54,678 nt of DNA, from positions 1 to 54,678 of IMG/VR virus record IMGVR_UViG_3300028283_000235. One strand, given 5' to 3'. This DNA is from a virus. The notes under the pieces were generated by a model. That model did no database searches. It was not told the origin of the DNA and saw only the letters and a list, made by a program, of their open reading frames with translations. A program made the position numbers and the translations under genes. Below, piece after piece: positions 1 to 7,567 of the stretch; position 1 is the stretch's first letter; each line of letters begins with the position of its first letter.

Positions 1-1079
1 GTTCCATCTTTTCCACTAGATCCACTAGATCCACTAGATCCACTAGTTCCTGATATTCCACTAGATCCACTAGTTCCATCTTTTCCAGATGTTCCACTAG
101 TTCCTGATATTCCACTAGATCCACTAGTTCCATCTTTTCCTGATATTCCACTAGTTCCTGATATTCCACTAGTTCCTGATGTTCCACTAGATCCATAACC
201 ACCTGAATTTCCTCCACCTGATCCTGAATGCACGTAAGATATTAAATATTCTTTTCCATTTGTGGCATTACCATCAGCAGAATAAACTGTAAATCCACTC
301 ACTTGATAAACATTTGATCCTATCGTGGTTGTGTGTCCAGATGGCACATTATATATTCCAACAACAGAAAGATTTTCTCTCTCTTCTATTTTTAATATTC
401 CTTGTAAATTCCAAGATTGTAACCACGCTGATAATAATACACCATCATCGTCTTTTTTATACAATCTTATCGAAGATAGGGATCCAAAATTATTTGTATT
501 AAAATATACTGTACCAATTACAACAGGAGGATTATTATTATTATCATATATCCATTTACGTGTTGCGCCACCGTAAGCTCCGTCTAAAGCACTACTACCA
601 CTTGTTCCAGATGAACCGTCTAAACCATTTATACCCGAACTACCCGTATCTCCCGATGTTCCTGAAATACCAGATGTTCCACTAGTTCCTGATGTTCCGG
701 ATGAACCAGAACTACCAGCAGTTCCAGTTTTACCAGAAGTTCCGCTAGTTCCAGAAGTGCCTGTTCCTCCACTAGTTCCACTAGTTCCATCTACACCAGT
801 TCTACCTGAAGATCCGCTTTTACCAGAAGAACCAGCAATTCCTGAACCACCAGATGTTCCAGATGATCCAAGAAATTGACCATCAACTCCAGAAGACCCA
901 GCAATTCCTGATGTTCCACTAGTACCACTGGCGGAAGTGCCGCCAGTAGTAATATAATGCCACGAACAATCGTCGAATTTTTCCCAAAGTCCTATTGAGT
1001 CTCTACCAAGATAAATGTGCCCAATGTCTGGACAACCTATATTTTCAGGACTAATAAGTTGAATTTTCTTGAAACTCAT
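1..1079 (-). CDS. Collagen-like tail fibre protein, C-terminal part outside window
   Basis: The reading frame starts at the ATG at 1079 and stays open to the window edge, so the C-terminus is missing. The first 45 or so residues (MSFKKIQLISPENIG, then HIYLGRD and GLWEKF) closely match the N-terminus of the fibre gene at 1668-3191 and probably attach the fibre to the virion. A GTSG/GSSG-rich collagen-like stretch follows, then a globular insert after DGAYGGATRKW, then a second Gly-Ser-Thr repeat running off the edge. Collagen-like Gly-x-y repeats are typical of trimeric phage fibres. The two paralogues probably bind different receptors or act as alternative adhesins. The exact virion position is not visible from sequence. 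Confidence 0.8.
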   Translation of the reverse strand, partial: MSFKKIQLISPENIGCPDIGHIYLGRDSIGLWEKFDDCSWHYITTGGTSASGTSGTSGIAGSSGVDGQFLGSSGTSGGSGIAGSSGKSGSSGRTGVDGTSGTSGGTGTSGTSGTSGKTGTAGSSGSSGTSGTSGTSGISGTSGDTGSSGINGLDGSSGTSGSSALDGAYGGATRKWIYDNNNNPPVVIGTVYFNTNNFGSLSSIRLYKKDDDGVLLSAWLQSWNLQGILKIEERENLSVVGIYNVPSGHTTTIGSNVYQVSGFTVYSADGNATNGKEYLISYVHSGSGGGNSGGYGSSGTSGTSGISGTSGISGKDGTSGSSGISGTSGTSGKDGTSGSSGISGTSGSSGSSGSSGKDG

Positions 1080-1158
1080 TACATATTTTATTTTATATCT
1101 CTATATATATAAAAACCACATCAAAACACAGTTGATAGATTTATTTCTATATATAAAA

Positions 1159-1660
1159 TTATAAAACTTGAAAATTAATAAGATCGATTAGGAAATATGA
1201 AATTAGTTTTCCATCTTCTATACTATGACGCCATTCGTCAACGTAAAAATTTCTGAGTGTTGTTGTAGCTGTCCTATGTTCTGATAAGACGTGATAATCT
1301 AATTTTTTAACATTTGTGTAAGCATAAATCGGTATAGTCCCAGAATCGACTACCGACCGTTTTAAAAAAACCAGCATAAAGATAATCTGTAAAAGGTTTA
1401 CCAGCATCTGAATCCATATTAATCCAAAAATCTATATAATTTATACTTTGAAATATTCATCATAATCTAAAGGTCCACCATCACAATGAATAGATGTTTG
1501 TGTAAATTTTTGTTGAACATTGGAATTTGCAACTAGATCACTTAAATTGGTAACAGAACTCCACGATAAGAAGAGTCAACAAAAAATGTACTTTGATCAG
1601 CTCCTTTGGAATGAACTAATAATAATCATTACCAAAACCGTTATTAGCGTTATTTATCAT
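1159..1660 (-). pseudogene. Broken gene between the two fibre genes, four frameshifts
   Basis: No single frame is open, but conceptual repair gives a continuous protein of about 165 residues. It begins MINNANNGFGND (ATG at 1660) and passes through HSKGADQSTFFVDSSYRG, TNLSDLVANSNVQQKF, HCDGGPLDYDEYF and IDFWINMDSDAGKPFTDY to a C-terminus ending LIDLINFQVL (stop at 1159). Frame changes lie near 1610-1622, 1558-1566, 1436-1448 and 1350-1372, the last beside a run of A/T. It starts 7 bases after the upstream fibre stop, so it was probably a receptor-binding or fibre-associated protein of the same operon. Neighbouring genes are intact, which argues for real decay, although local sequencing error cannot be excluded. 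I do not recognise the family. Confidence 0.6.
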
Positions 1661-1667
1661 AATTTGT

Positions 1668-3191
1668 TTATGATTTTACAAATGTCGCTTGAAGTGTTAA
1701 ATCGTTGGCTTGATCACCAACACTGGCTGATGTTTCTATCTCGACTGTATCGTTTAATCTAATATAATAATTTGTTCCATCTATATCATTAGCTGTTGAT
1801 GCCCACGCTGTTGTAACTGTTATTCCTGATGTTGTATTATCAGTACTAACAGGAGATCCAGCTATCATCACGTTAACTTTTGGATTAGTTGTACCGGCGT
1901 TCACTTTATGGATTACAGAAAATCTAACACAATAAGAAGGACTAGTGTGCCATCTATAATATGTATTTAAATCATTGGCTAGTAACGTAGTGTCTGCTCC
2001 ATCCGAATAAGCACCACCAATTAAGAAAGATTCGTTCCAGACCATTTCAGGATTACCTACATATACTGTACTTGTAGTTAAACCCGCACAACTTGGACCT
2101 GATACTGATATAGTTGACGAAGTAACACCTGTTACTATACCGTAATATACAACACTGGATACAGTATATTTTATAGGATAACCTACTACCACCACACCTG
2201 TTTGATCAACAGATGTAGATATTGTCCCTATTGTGGCAGAAGTTATACCAGTAACATTTGTCCATCTTGATGCTGTTCCACCCCCTGAAGGACCCGATGG
2301 TCCTTGTGCTCCAGATGTGCCCGAACTACCAATGCATGATGTGCCACTACTTCCAGATCTACCGGATTTTAAAAAGGAAATTAAATATCTATTACCATTT
2401 ACAAGAGATCCACCACCATTTAAACAATTTAAACTTGATATTTGGTAAGTTCCTGGTGTTATTTGAGTTGATACAACACCATCGTATATTCCAAAAACAG
2501 CAAGATTTCTCCATTCTTCTATTTTTAATATACCATTTGACCAAGTTGGCAACCAAAATTCTACAACTTGATTATCGTAATCAGTTACGTTTACTATTAA
2601 ATTAGTTATTAGAGATAAATCAGTTACACCATTAGCGTAAAATTCACCGTCGATTGGGTTTACTGTGTTAATAAAAGTCCAAGATCTTGTTGCTCCTCCA
2701 TAAGCACCATCCAGTCCAGATGTGCCAGAAGATCCAGTTAAACCTGATGTTCCTGATGATCCATTACCTGACGTACCGGAAGAACCTGTTATACCTGAAG
2801 ACCCTGATGTTCCACTAGATCCAGATGTTCCTGATGAACCAGTTCTACCACTTGTGCCTGATGTTCCATGAATACCAGAAGTACCAGAAGTACCAGCTGT
2901 TCCATCAGTTCCAGTTCTACCAGAAGATCCACTTTTACCAGATGATCCAGATGCTCCAACACCTGACGTGCCAGATGATCCAAGAAATGATCCGTCTTTA
3001 CCAGATGATCCTGCTAAACCAGACGTGCCACTAGTACCGGCTCCTGTTGTGCCACCAGTTATAATATAAACCCATTCACCGTTGGAATATTTTTCCCACA
3101 GACCTACATTATCTCTACCTAAATAGATATGTTCTGTTTCAGGACTACCTACATTTTGAGGACTTATGATTTGAAATTTCTTGAAACTCAT
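1668..3191 (-). CDS. Collagen-like tail fibre protein
   Basis: This 507-residue protein has the N-terminal module MSFKKFQIISPQNVG...HIYLGRD...GLWEKY also found in the fibre gene at 1-1079. A long GTSG/GSSG collagen-like region follows (about residues 50-165), then an insert starting DGAYGGATRSW, a short second repeat (GSSGTSGAQGPSGPSGG) and a globular C-terminal domain of about 200 residues rich in Thr, Ser and Val, probably the receptor-binding tip. Collagen-like triplets are common in phage fibres and favour trimers. The paired paralogues with a broken gene between them suggest an adhesin locus that recombines or diversifies. The assignment to a fibre is confident; the receptor is unknown. 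Confidence 0.85.
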   Translation of the reverse strand: MSFKKFQIISPQNVGSPETEHIYLGRDNVGLWEKYSNGEWVYIITGGTTGAGTSGTSGLAGSSGKDGSFLGSSGTSGVGASGSSGKSGSSGRTGTDGTAGTSGTSGIHGTSGTSGRTGSSGTSGSSGTSGSSGITGSSGTSGNGSSGTSGLTGSSGTSGLDGAYGGATRSWTFINTVNPIDGEFYANGVTDLSLITNLIVNVTDYDNQVVEFWLPTWSNGILKIEEWRNLAVFGIYDGVVSTQITPGTYQISSLNCLNGGGSLVNGNRYLISFLKSGRSGSSGTSCIGSSGTSGAQGPSGPSGGGTASRWTNVTGITSATIGTISTSVDQTGVVVVGYPIKYTVSSVVYYGIVTGVTSSTISVSGPSCAGLTTSTVYVGNPEMVWNESFLIGGAYSDGADTTLLANDLNTYYRWHTSPSYCVRFSVIHKVNAGTTNPKVNVMIAGSPVSTDNTTSGITVTTAWASTANDIDGTNYYIRLNDTVEIETSASVGDQANDLTLQATFVKS

Positions 3192-3201
3192 CTAAAATGA
3201 A

Positions 3202-3238
3202 AAACCGATTTTTTATACTATATATAAAAAATCGGTTT
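3202..3238 (-). terminator. Perfect AT-rich hairpin between pncA and fibre gene
   Basis: AAACCGATTTTTTATA at 3202-3217 pairs perfectly over 16 bases with 3223-3238, with a 5-base loop (CTATA). It lies after the pncA stop and just before the fibre start. It may terminate the NAD operon, and it also contains a TATATA-type promoter-like core, so a dual role is possible. Confidence 0.6.
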
Positions 3239-3258
3239 CACATTTTAATTTACAAAGT

Positions 3259-3939
3259 CTAGAACTTCATCTCATATTTTAATTTAAAACTTAATTCATC
3301 ATCTAAACTTTTCATTGTATGAAATTTCTCATCAGATAGAAATATATCCAAATCATTTGAATTGATAATCATGACCCCATTCTTCGCTAAATCTTCCACC
3401 GTTGACGTCATTTCACCAATAAAACGAGTAGCGTCCACAATAAAATAAGTCTTAAAGAATACTGAACAATCTAGAGCTGTGTCCTTTACACAATAATCAC
3501 CAGCCAATCCTACAACATAAACTTCATCAACACCAGAGTCTTTGAAATACTTCTCAACAGATACACCGTCATCGTTTACCCCAACAAATCCACTAAAAGG
3601 GTGTTCTGATTTATTATCACCTTTAGTGAAAATAGGTGCTCCATATAATTGAAGATCAGGATGAAATTTAGCACAGTCCGTAAATTGTACACAATGAGGT
3701 GGCCAGATAATCATATCTTTTCCATCTACTTTAACTACATCCAAAACATTTGTTCCTGGATTATTAGATGTAAATGACATGTGATCTTCTGGATGCCAAT
3801 CTCTTGACACGATCACCATATTAAACTTATCTGAAATTTTATTAATAATAGGCACAATTTTATCCCCAAAAGGTACAGCCAAACTTCCACCTGGCATAAA
3901 ATCTAACTGAGGATCTACGATAAATAACGCTCTTTTCAT
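3259..3939 (-). CDS. pncA: Nicotinamidase
   Basis: The product (226 residues) hydrolyses nicotinamide to nicotinate and ammonia, the first step of deamidating NAD salvage. It has the isochorismatase/nicotinamidase fold with the full set of expected residues: Asp9 (IVDPQLDF), Lys106 (IFTKGD) and Cys150 (GLAGDYCV) as catalytic triad, and Asp47, His49 and His53 (SRDWHPEDH) for metal. WPPHCVQ is the family signature; the residue after VQ is Phe-Thr rather than the usual Gly-Thr. Length is normal for PncA. It is the last gene of the NAD cluster, 1 base after a lipoprotein gene. Its product would feed PncB (11375-12550). Confidence in the family is high. Confidence 0.93.
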   Translation of the reverse strand: MKRALFIVDPQLDFMPGGSLAVPFGDKIVPIINKISDKFNMVIVSRDWHPEDHMSFTSNNPGTNVLDVVKVDGKDMIIWPPHCVQFTDCAKFHPDLQLYGAPIFTKGDNKSEHPFSGFVGVNDDGVSVEKYFKDSGVDEVYVVGLAGDYCVKDTALDCSVFFKTYFIVDATRFIGEMTSTVEDLAKNGVMIINSNDLDIFLSDEKFHTMKSLDDELSFKLKYEMKF

Positions 3940-3940
3940 A

Positions 3941-4300
3941 TTATTTTATATTAATTGTATTACCAACTTTATCAAAGGTCTGTTTCTCAACTAATGTATC
4001 TGGTAACGTAAAACTTTTACCGTCTTTAGTCACCATTATAGTTCCTCTTTTAGGAAAATGAATAGGATTAGGACAAGTTCCACTATGAGTTAGAAAACTA
4101 TTATATGTAGGATGAATTGAAAAATCCCCGTTTGGTTTTAAATATCCTAAATATTCATGACCTTCAATATTGTAAACATATATTGTTGCTCCATTCACAA
4201 CAACACTCCTAACAGATCCCGCTTGATCTTTCGGTTTATCTGACTTTCCACACCCAAATAAAAATAAGAACGCCACTAAAATTAATATTATTCTTTTCAT
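3941..4300 (-). CDS. Small lipoprotein of unknown function
   Basis: The 119-residue product starts MKRIILILVAFLFLFGCGKSD, a lipoprotein signal peptide with lipobox LFGC, so it should be lipid-anchored at Cys17 in the periplasm or outer membrane. The mature part has several Tyr/Gly-rich beta-like segments and a Cys (SGTCPNP) but no family I recognise. It sits between pncA and nadR in the operon that also holds a TBDR. Phage lipoproteins such as T5 Llp block the receptor against superinfection, so an exclusion or receptor-associated role is possible; this is inference from context only. Confidence 0.7.
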   Translation of the reverse strand: MKRIILILVAFLFLFGCGKSDKPKDQAGSVRSVVVNGATIYVYNIEGHEYLGYLKPNGDFSIHPTYNSFLTHSGTCPNPIHFPKRGTIMVTKDGKSFTLPDTLVEKQTFDKVGNTINIK

Positions 4301-4320
4301 ATCACAAAGTTAATTATTTT

Positions 4321-5304
4321 TTACTTACTAAAAAAAAAATTTTTCTTAACAATATCTATAGCCTTCTTCGTCCTACTATCCCAATCAGTCCCAGTTACTA
4401 TCTCCATCTTCAAACCTTTAGATTTTAAATAGTTATAATGATAATTACGAAGTTCGTTTCTTTCTTCTATTGGCAATCTTGTGCCGTCTTGTACATATGG
4501 AGCGTCACATTCTAGGAAGATATGAAGATCAAATGTATTTGCTTCCTCAACCCAATTTTCGTATTCAGGTATTTTATCAAAGAAGTATTTAGAATACATC
4601 TTAGTAGTATTTAAATCAGTATCACTAAATAATATTTTATTAGCGTAATGAACTTTACCAATTAAATCTGTGGCGTGTGCTTTCCCAATGTTTACAATAT
4701 CTTCAATTGTAGTTTCAAGTGAGGCTTTTACTATTCTTCTTCCCCACTCAGGCACGTGGTTAGTATTGAAATGTCTAGCTAATATTTCTGTTAATGTAGT
4801 TTTACCTGTTGATTCCGTTCCACATATACATATTTTTCTTACGAAATATGGTCTAGCCTCCTTTGAAATGAAATCCCAATATTTAACAGGATTGTTTCTG
4901 ATTTCGGTTCCGCTAATAGGTACTACTTCTCTTTGTTGATCAAACATAATATGTTCAATTCTCATACATTCAGCCACATAATCACCGTAAGGTTCGGAAG
5001 AGAAGATAACATCTAAATCTGGAAACATTTGTTTAAGATGTTTAGCCCATACTTTTGATACTTCCATATCTGATACAGATGTATAGGGAAGTTTGGCGTC
5101 AGTATATCGAATAACAACTTTATCGTCTGTTCTATACGTATTTAATAACCAATTTAACCTAATGTTTCCAGGTATATCTTCCTCATCTTCATTCATACAA
5201 AGAAGCACATATAAAATATCACATTTATCTTTAGCGAAGTTTATAAGTGCCTCATGTCCTAAATGCATTCCATCAAATTTTCCTAATACCAGCCCTCTTA
5301 TCAT
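4321..5304 (-). CDS. nadR: NadR-like NMN adenylyltransferase / ribosylnicotinamide kinase
   Basis: This is a 327-residue two-domain enzyme. The N-terminal nucleotidyltransferase domain has GKFDGMHLGH (HxGH at residues 14-17) and ISGTEIRNN near residue 130, the two ATP-binding signatures of NMN adenylyltransferases. The C-terminal half is a P-loop kinase with GTESTGKTT (Walker A, near residue 160), as in the ribosylnicotinamide kinase domain of NadR. The helix-turn-helix repressor domain of enterobacterial NadR is absent, so this is the enzymatic form only. It would turn imported nicotinamide riboside into NMN and then NAD. Its start overlaps the stop of the upstream nuclease gene by 4 bases (ATGA). 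Whether it also accepts NaMN cannot be told from sequence. Confidence 0.92.
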   Translation of the reverse strand: MIRGLVLGKFDGMHLGHEALINFAKDKCDILYVLLCMNEDEEDIPGNIRLNWLLNTYRTDDKVVIRYTDAKLPYTSVSDMEVSKVWAKHLKQMFPDLDVIFSSEPYGDYVAECMRIEHIMFDQQREVVPISGTEIRNNPVKYWDFISKEARPYFVRKICICGTESTGKTTLTEILARHFNTNHVPEWGRRIVKASLETTIEDIVNIGKAHATDLIGKVHYANKILFSDTDLNTTKMYSKYFFDKIPEYENWVEEANTFDLHIFLECDAPYVQDGTRLPIEERNELRNYHYNYLKSKGLKMEIVTGTDWDSRTKKAIDIVKKNFFFSK

Positions 5305-6182
5305 ATGAAAATATTTTTTATTTTTTCAAAATTGTTATTTACTATTAAATGATATTGAAATTGTTTTTCAGCCTCTTTCATTTTGATTTCGTTTATTTCC
5401 TTATTTTTGTTCCAAAGATAATCTGATTTAATTTCGAATACTATATCAGTATCTTTAATCTTATAATCTATATAATAATTGTGTTCTTTTTCGTTTAAAT
5501 CCTTATAACTAATTCTCGGTCCTCTTTCTATCAAATCCATTTTACCTATCGATTCAACATATTTTAAAAATTTCAATTCATAAGAACTTTGATAATCGAT
5601 ATCTTTATATTGTCTGATTTTAGCGTTTCCCCAGCCACTATTGGGTTTCCTTCTTCCATTTTTAAAAGCATCAATCGCTGATAAACTCATTCTTTTCCTT
5701 GTCTCATCAGATAGTTTAATCCCTCTTCTCTTTTCAGCCACTTTTAACCAACCTTGTTTTTCTTTTATTTTTTCTTTAGAAGACTCCCATGTAAAAGGGT
5801 TGCCGTTTTTTTCCATCCATGTTTTATGGGATAATTTTTGGTGTTCAGACGGAGATATTCCAAATTTCCCATTTCTTTGCCCCTTATTTTTACATTTACT
5901 ACACAAATGATAATTTTTGATCGGATCTAAATCTCTTATTCTTCTTTCAAAAATTTCTTCACAATCGTCACATTTAACCTTTATAAATTTTGTCCTATAT
6001 TCTCTTTTAGTTTTCAATTTAGACCAATGTAATAAATATTTAGTATTTATCACAGGCATAAATTCAAAATCTTTCTCCCATCTAGCACATTGCGATTTAT
6101 TATTTAATACGATCTCTACATTTTCATGCCCTCTATATACATAACTGATTTTTATTATTATATATAAATGTATAAAAATCAA
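5301..6182 (-). CDS. Homing-type endonuclease with PD-(D/E)XK-like core
   Basis: The product of up to 293 residues has a Cys-x2-Cys pair (CDDCEE, CSKCKN) resembling a zinc finger. A NUMOD3-like DNA-binding segment follows (RRGIKLSDETRKRMS), then a C-terminal nuclease-like core with SSYELKFLKYVE, YYIDYKIKD and VFEIKSDYLW, which fits a PD-(D/E)XK or Vsr-like active site. Such genes are usually mobile and free-standing. It is inserted between nadR and pnuC and overlaps nadR by 4 bases. The start is uncertain: the longest frame opens with TTG at 6182 and the first in-frame ATG is at 6059. A role in NAD metabolism is unlikely. Confidence 0.65.
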   Translation of the reverse strand: MIFIHLYIIIKISYVYRGHENVEIVLNNKSQCARWEKDFEFMPVINTKYLLHWSKLKTKREYRTKFIKVKCDDCEEIFERRIRDLDPIKNYHLCSKCKNKGQRNGKFGISPSEHQKLSHKTWMEKNGNPFTWESSKEKIKEKQGWLKVAEKRRGIKLSDETRKRMSLSAIDAFKNGRRKPNSGWGNAKIRQYKDIDYQSSYELKFLKYVESIGKMDLIERGPRISYKDLNEKEHNYYIDYKIKDTDIVFEIKSDYLWNKNKEINEIKMKEAEKQFQYHLIVNNNFEKIKNIFI

Positions 6183-6202
6183 TTTTTACCATTTCATACT
6201 GG

Positions 6203-6775
6203 TCATATTTGATTTTTATACGTTTTTGTCCAATTGACTAATCCGTAAGTGGCTATAGCAGTGATTAAGATATATTCAATTGAAATTAAATTAATCCCTT
6301 TTAAGTAAAATAAAGCTATACTTAGTATATCTACTATAATCCATAATACCCAAGCTTCTAAATATTTTTTTGATAAACCAAATACTGCAACCATACTTAT
6401 AACAGTTATTGTAGCGTCCAGTATAACATACTCAGTTTGGAAAAAACTAAGAATAAAAGTTCCAATTAAACATAGAAAAGCTGTTATTAAACTATATGAT
6501 ATAATATTTTTTAATCCTATTGTTTTAATTTTTTTACCTGCGTCTCTATCCCAATAATACCAACCATATATGGATACTCCAGTAAAAAATGTTTGAAGAA
6601 CCATTTGTCCAAATAATCCATTTTTTAAGAATAAAAAGAAGAAAAGTATTTGCCCAACAATACCAATGGGCCAATTCCATATCTTAGCTCTAGTCGCAAA
6701 TAAAACTGCTATAAGCGATACAATAGATCCAAATAGTTCTAAATAAGATAGTTCGTACCCTAATACTAACATCAT
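6203..6775 (-). CDS. pnuC: PnuC-family nicotinamide riboside transporter
   Basis: The 190-residue protein is almost entirely hydrophobic, with about seven membrane segments. It carries PnuC-family features such as WNWPIGIVGQ, a Trp/Tyr-rich YGWYYW motif and EAWVLWIIVD. PnuC proteins let nicotinamide riboside cross the inner membrane by facilitated diffusion, trapped afterwards by the kinase activity of NadR. In Bacteroidetes the close relative PnuT carries thiamine, so substrate is decided here by context: nadR, nadE, pncA and pncB lie in the same cluster and no thiamine gene is seen. It overlaps the HAD gene upstream by ATGA. Two ATG codons stand in tandem at the start. Confidence 0.88.
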   Translation of the reverse strand: MMLVLGYELSYLELFGSIVSLIAVLFATRAKIWNWPIGIVGQILFFFLFLKNGLFGQMVLQTFFTGVSIYGWYYWDRDAGKKIKTIGLKNIISYSLITAFLCLIGTFILSFFQTEYVILDATITVISMVAVFGLSKKYLEAWVLWIIVDILSIALFYLKGINLISIEYILITAIATYGLVNWTKTYKNQI

Positions 6776-7341
6776 TTTTTAATTAAAGGATGATTTATTC
6801 TATCAAGAAAATCAACAAGAGCTTCGTAAGCTGATTCCATACCAGCCCTATCGTCAATTAAAATACTGTAAAATATTTTAGGACTTGATGAATTAAAGAA
6901 ACTAGGATTCTCATTTATTTTATGGAAAGGAATTTCATTCTTATCAAGATATTCTTTTACAAAATCGTATCTTTCTTTAGCACTACCAGTCCAAACAATT
7001 AATTCAATCCCAGGAACTTTTCCAAGTTTACGAATTAATTCAATTACCATTTCATAAGATTCTCCTCTGTTATGATAATCGAATACAGTATTATCAAAAT
7101 CGTAAGCTACGATTAAATCTCCGTGTAATTTATATTCTGTTACTAGTCTATCTACCACATTTTCGTGGTTCATGTAATGATCTCTCATATATTTAGTTTT
7201 AGATTTATTATTCCACCATTTCTTCAAAAAGTTAATAGTATCAGTAAGAGATTGACCTTGATCAAAATCACCACCATGCACTTCTTCAACTACAAATCTT
7301 TTAAGTATTCTATAAACACTCTGATTATATTTTTCTTTCAT
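6772..7341 (-). CDS. HAD-superfamily phosphatase-like protein
   Basis: Motif I is AYDFDNTVFD (DxDxT), motif II WTGS and motif III ILIDDRAG, which together define the haloacid dehalogenase fold with the nucleophilic and acid Asp residues present. It should be a phosphatase acting on a small molecule or nucleotide. Its 3' end overlaps pnuC (ATGA), so it is co-translated with the transporter; dephosphorylation of NMN to transportable riboside is one possible role, but nothing in the sequence fixes the substrate. The ATG at 7341 is chosen because upstream ATGs at 7356 and 7389 overlap the preceding gene by 32 and 65 bases, and AGGA precedes 7341. Confidence 0.75.
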   Translation of the reverse strand: MKEKYNQSVYRILKRFVVEEVHGGDFDQGQSLTDTINFLKKWWNNKSKTKYMRDHYMNHENVVDRLVTEYKLHGDLIVAYDFDNTVFDYHNRGESYEMVIELIRKLGKVPGIELIVWTGSAKERYDFVKEYLDKNEIPFHKINENPSFFNSSSPKIFYSILIDDRAGMESAYEALVDFLDRINHPLIKK

Positions 7342-7567
7342 TTTTCCTTTTATCATATTGTGCGTTATATCTTTTCTCACTCCAACCACTTATACTATTA
7401 CAGTAGCCACAACCACACTCTATTATAAATGCCCCACAATGTTTACAATGCCATTCGCTAGCTTCACAATAAGGTGTGCCACAATGAATTAGTTTTAAAT
7501 AATTATTGTTTGGTTCGTGTTTACACTTACTGACCTTATCCCAAAATTTATTTGTTATTTTTTCCAT
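7325..7567 (-). CDS. Small Cys/His-rich zinc-ribbon-like protein
   Basis: The product has 80 residues and nine Cys, with CKHEP, HCGTPYC, HCKHCG and CGCGYC, enough for one or two zinc sites. The His-Cys-Lys-His-Cys-Gly pattern resembles a zinc ribbon. It lies between the TBDR and HAD genes, overlapping both by about 20 bases, so it belongs to the NAD operon by position. I see no link to NAD chemistry; a small regulator or nucleic-acid-binding protein is possible. Confidence 0.65.
   Translation of the reverse strand: MEKITNKFWDKVSKCKHEPNNNYLKLIHCGTPYCEASEWHCKHCGAFIIECGCGYCNSISGWSEKRYNAQYDKRKNERKI

Noticed and set aside
1-200. Short repeats that look like a CRISPR array
   Set aside because: The units are degenerate codons for Gly-Ser-Thr in an open frame, with no spacers of constant length.
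2233-2605. Open frames on the plus strand across the fibre genes
   Set aside because: They are mirror frames of low-complexity GSSG repeats; the minus frame has a clear N-terminal domain and full-length coding.
6203-6775. PnuT thiamine transporter instead of PnuC
   Set aside because: No thiamine enzyme is nearby, whereas NAD genes surround it; still not fully excluded.
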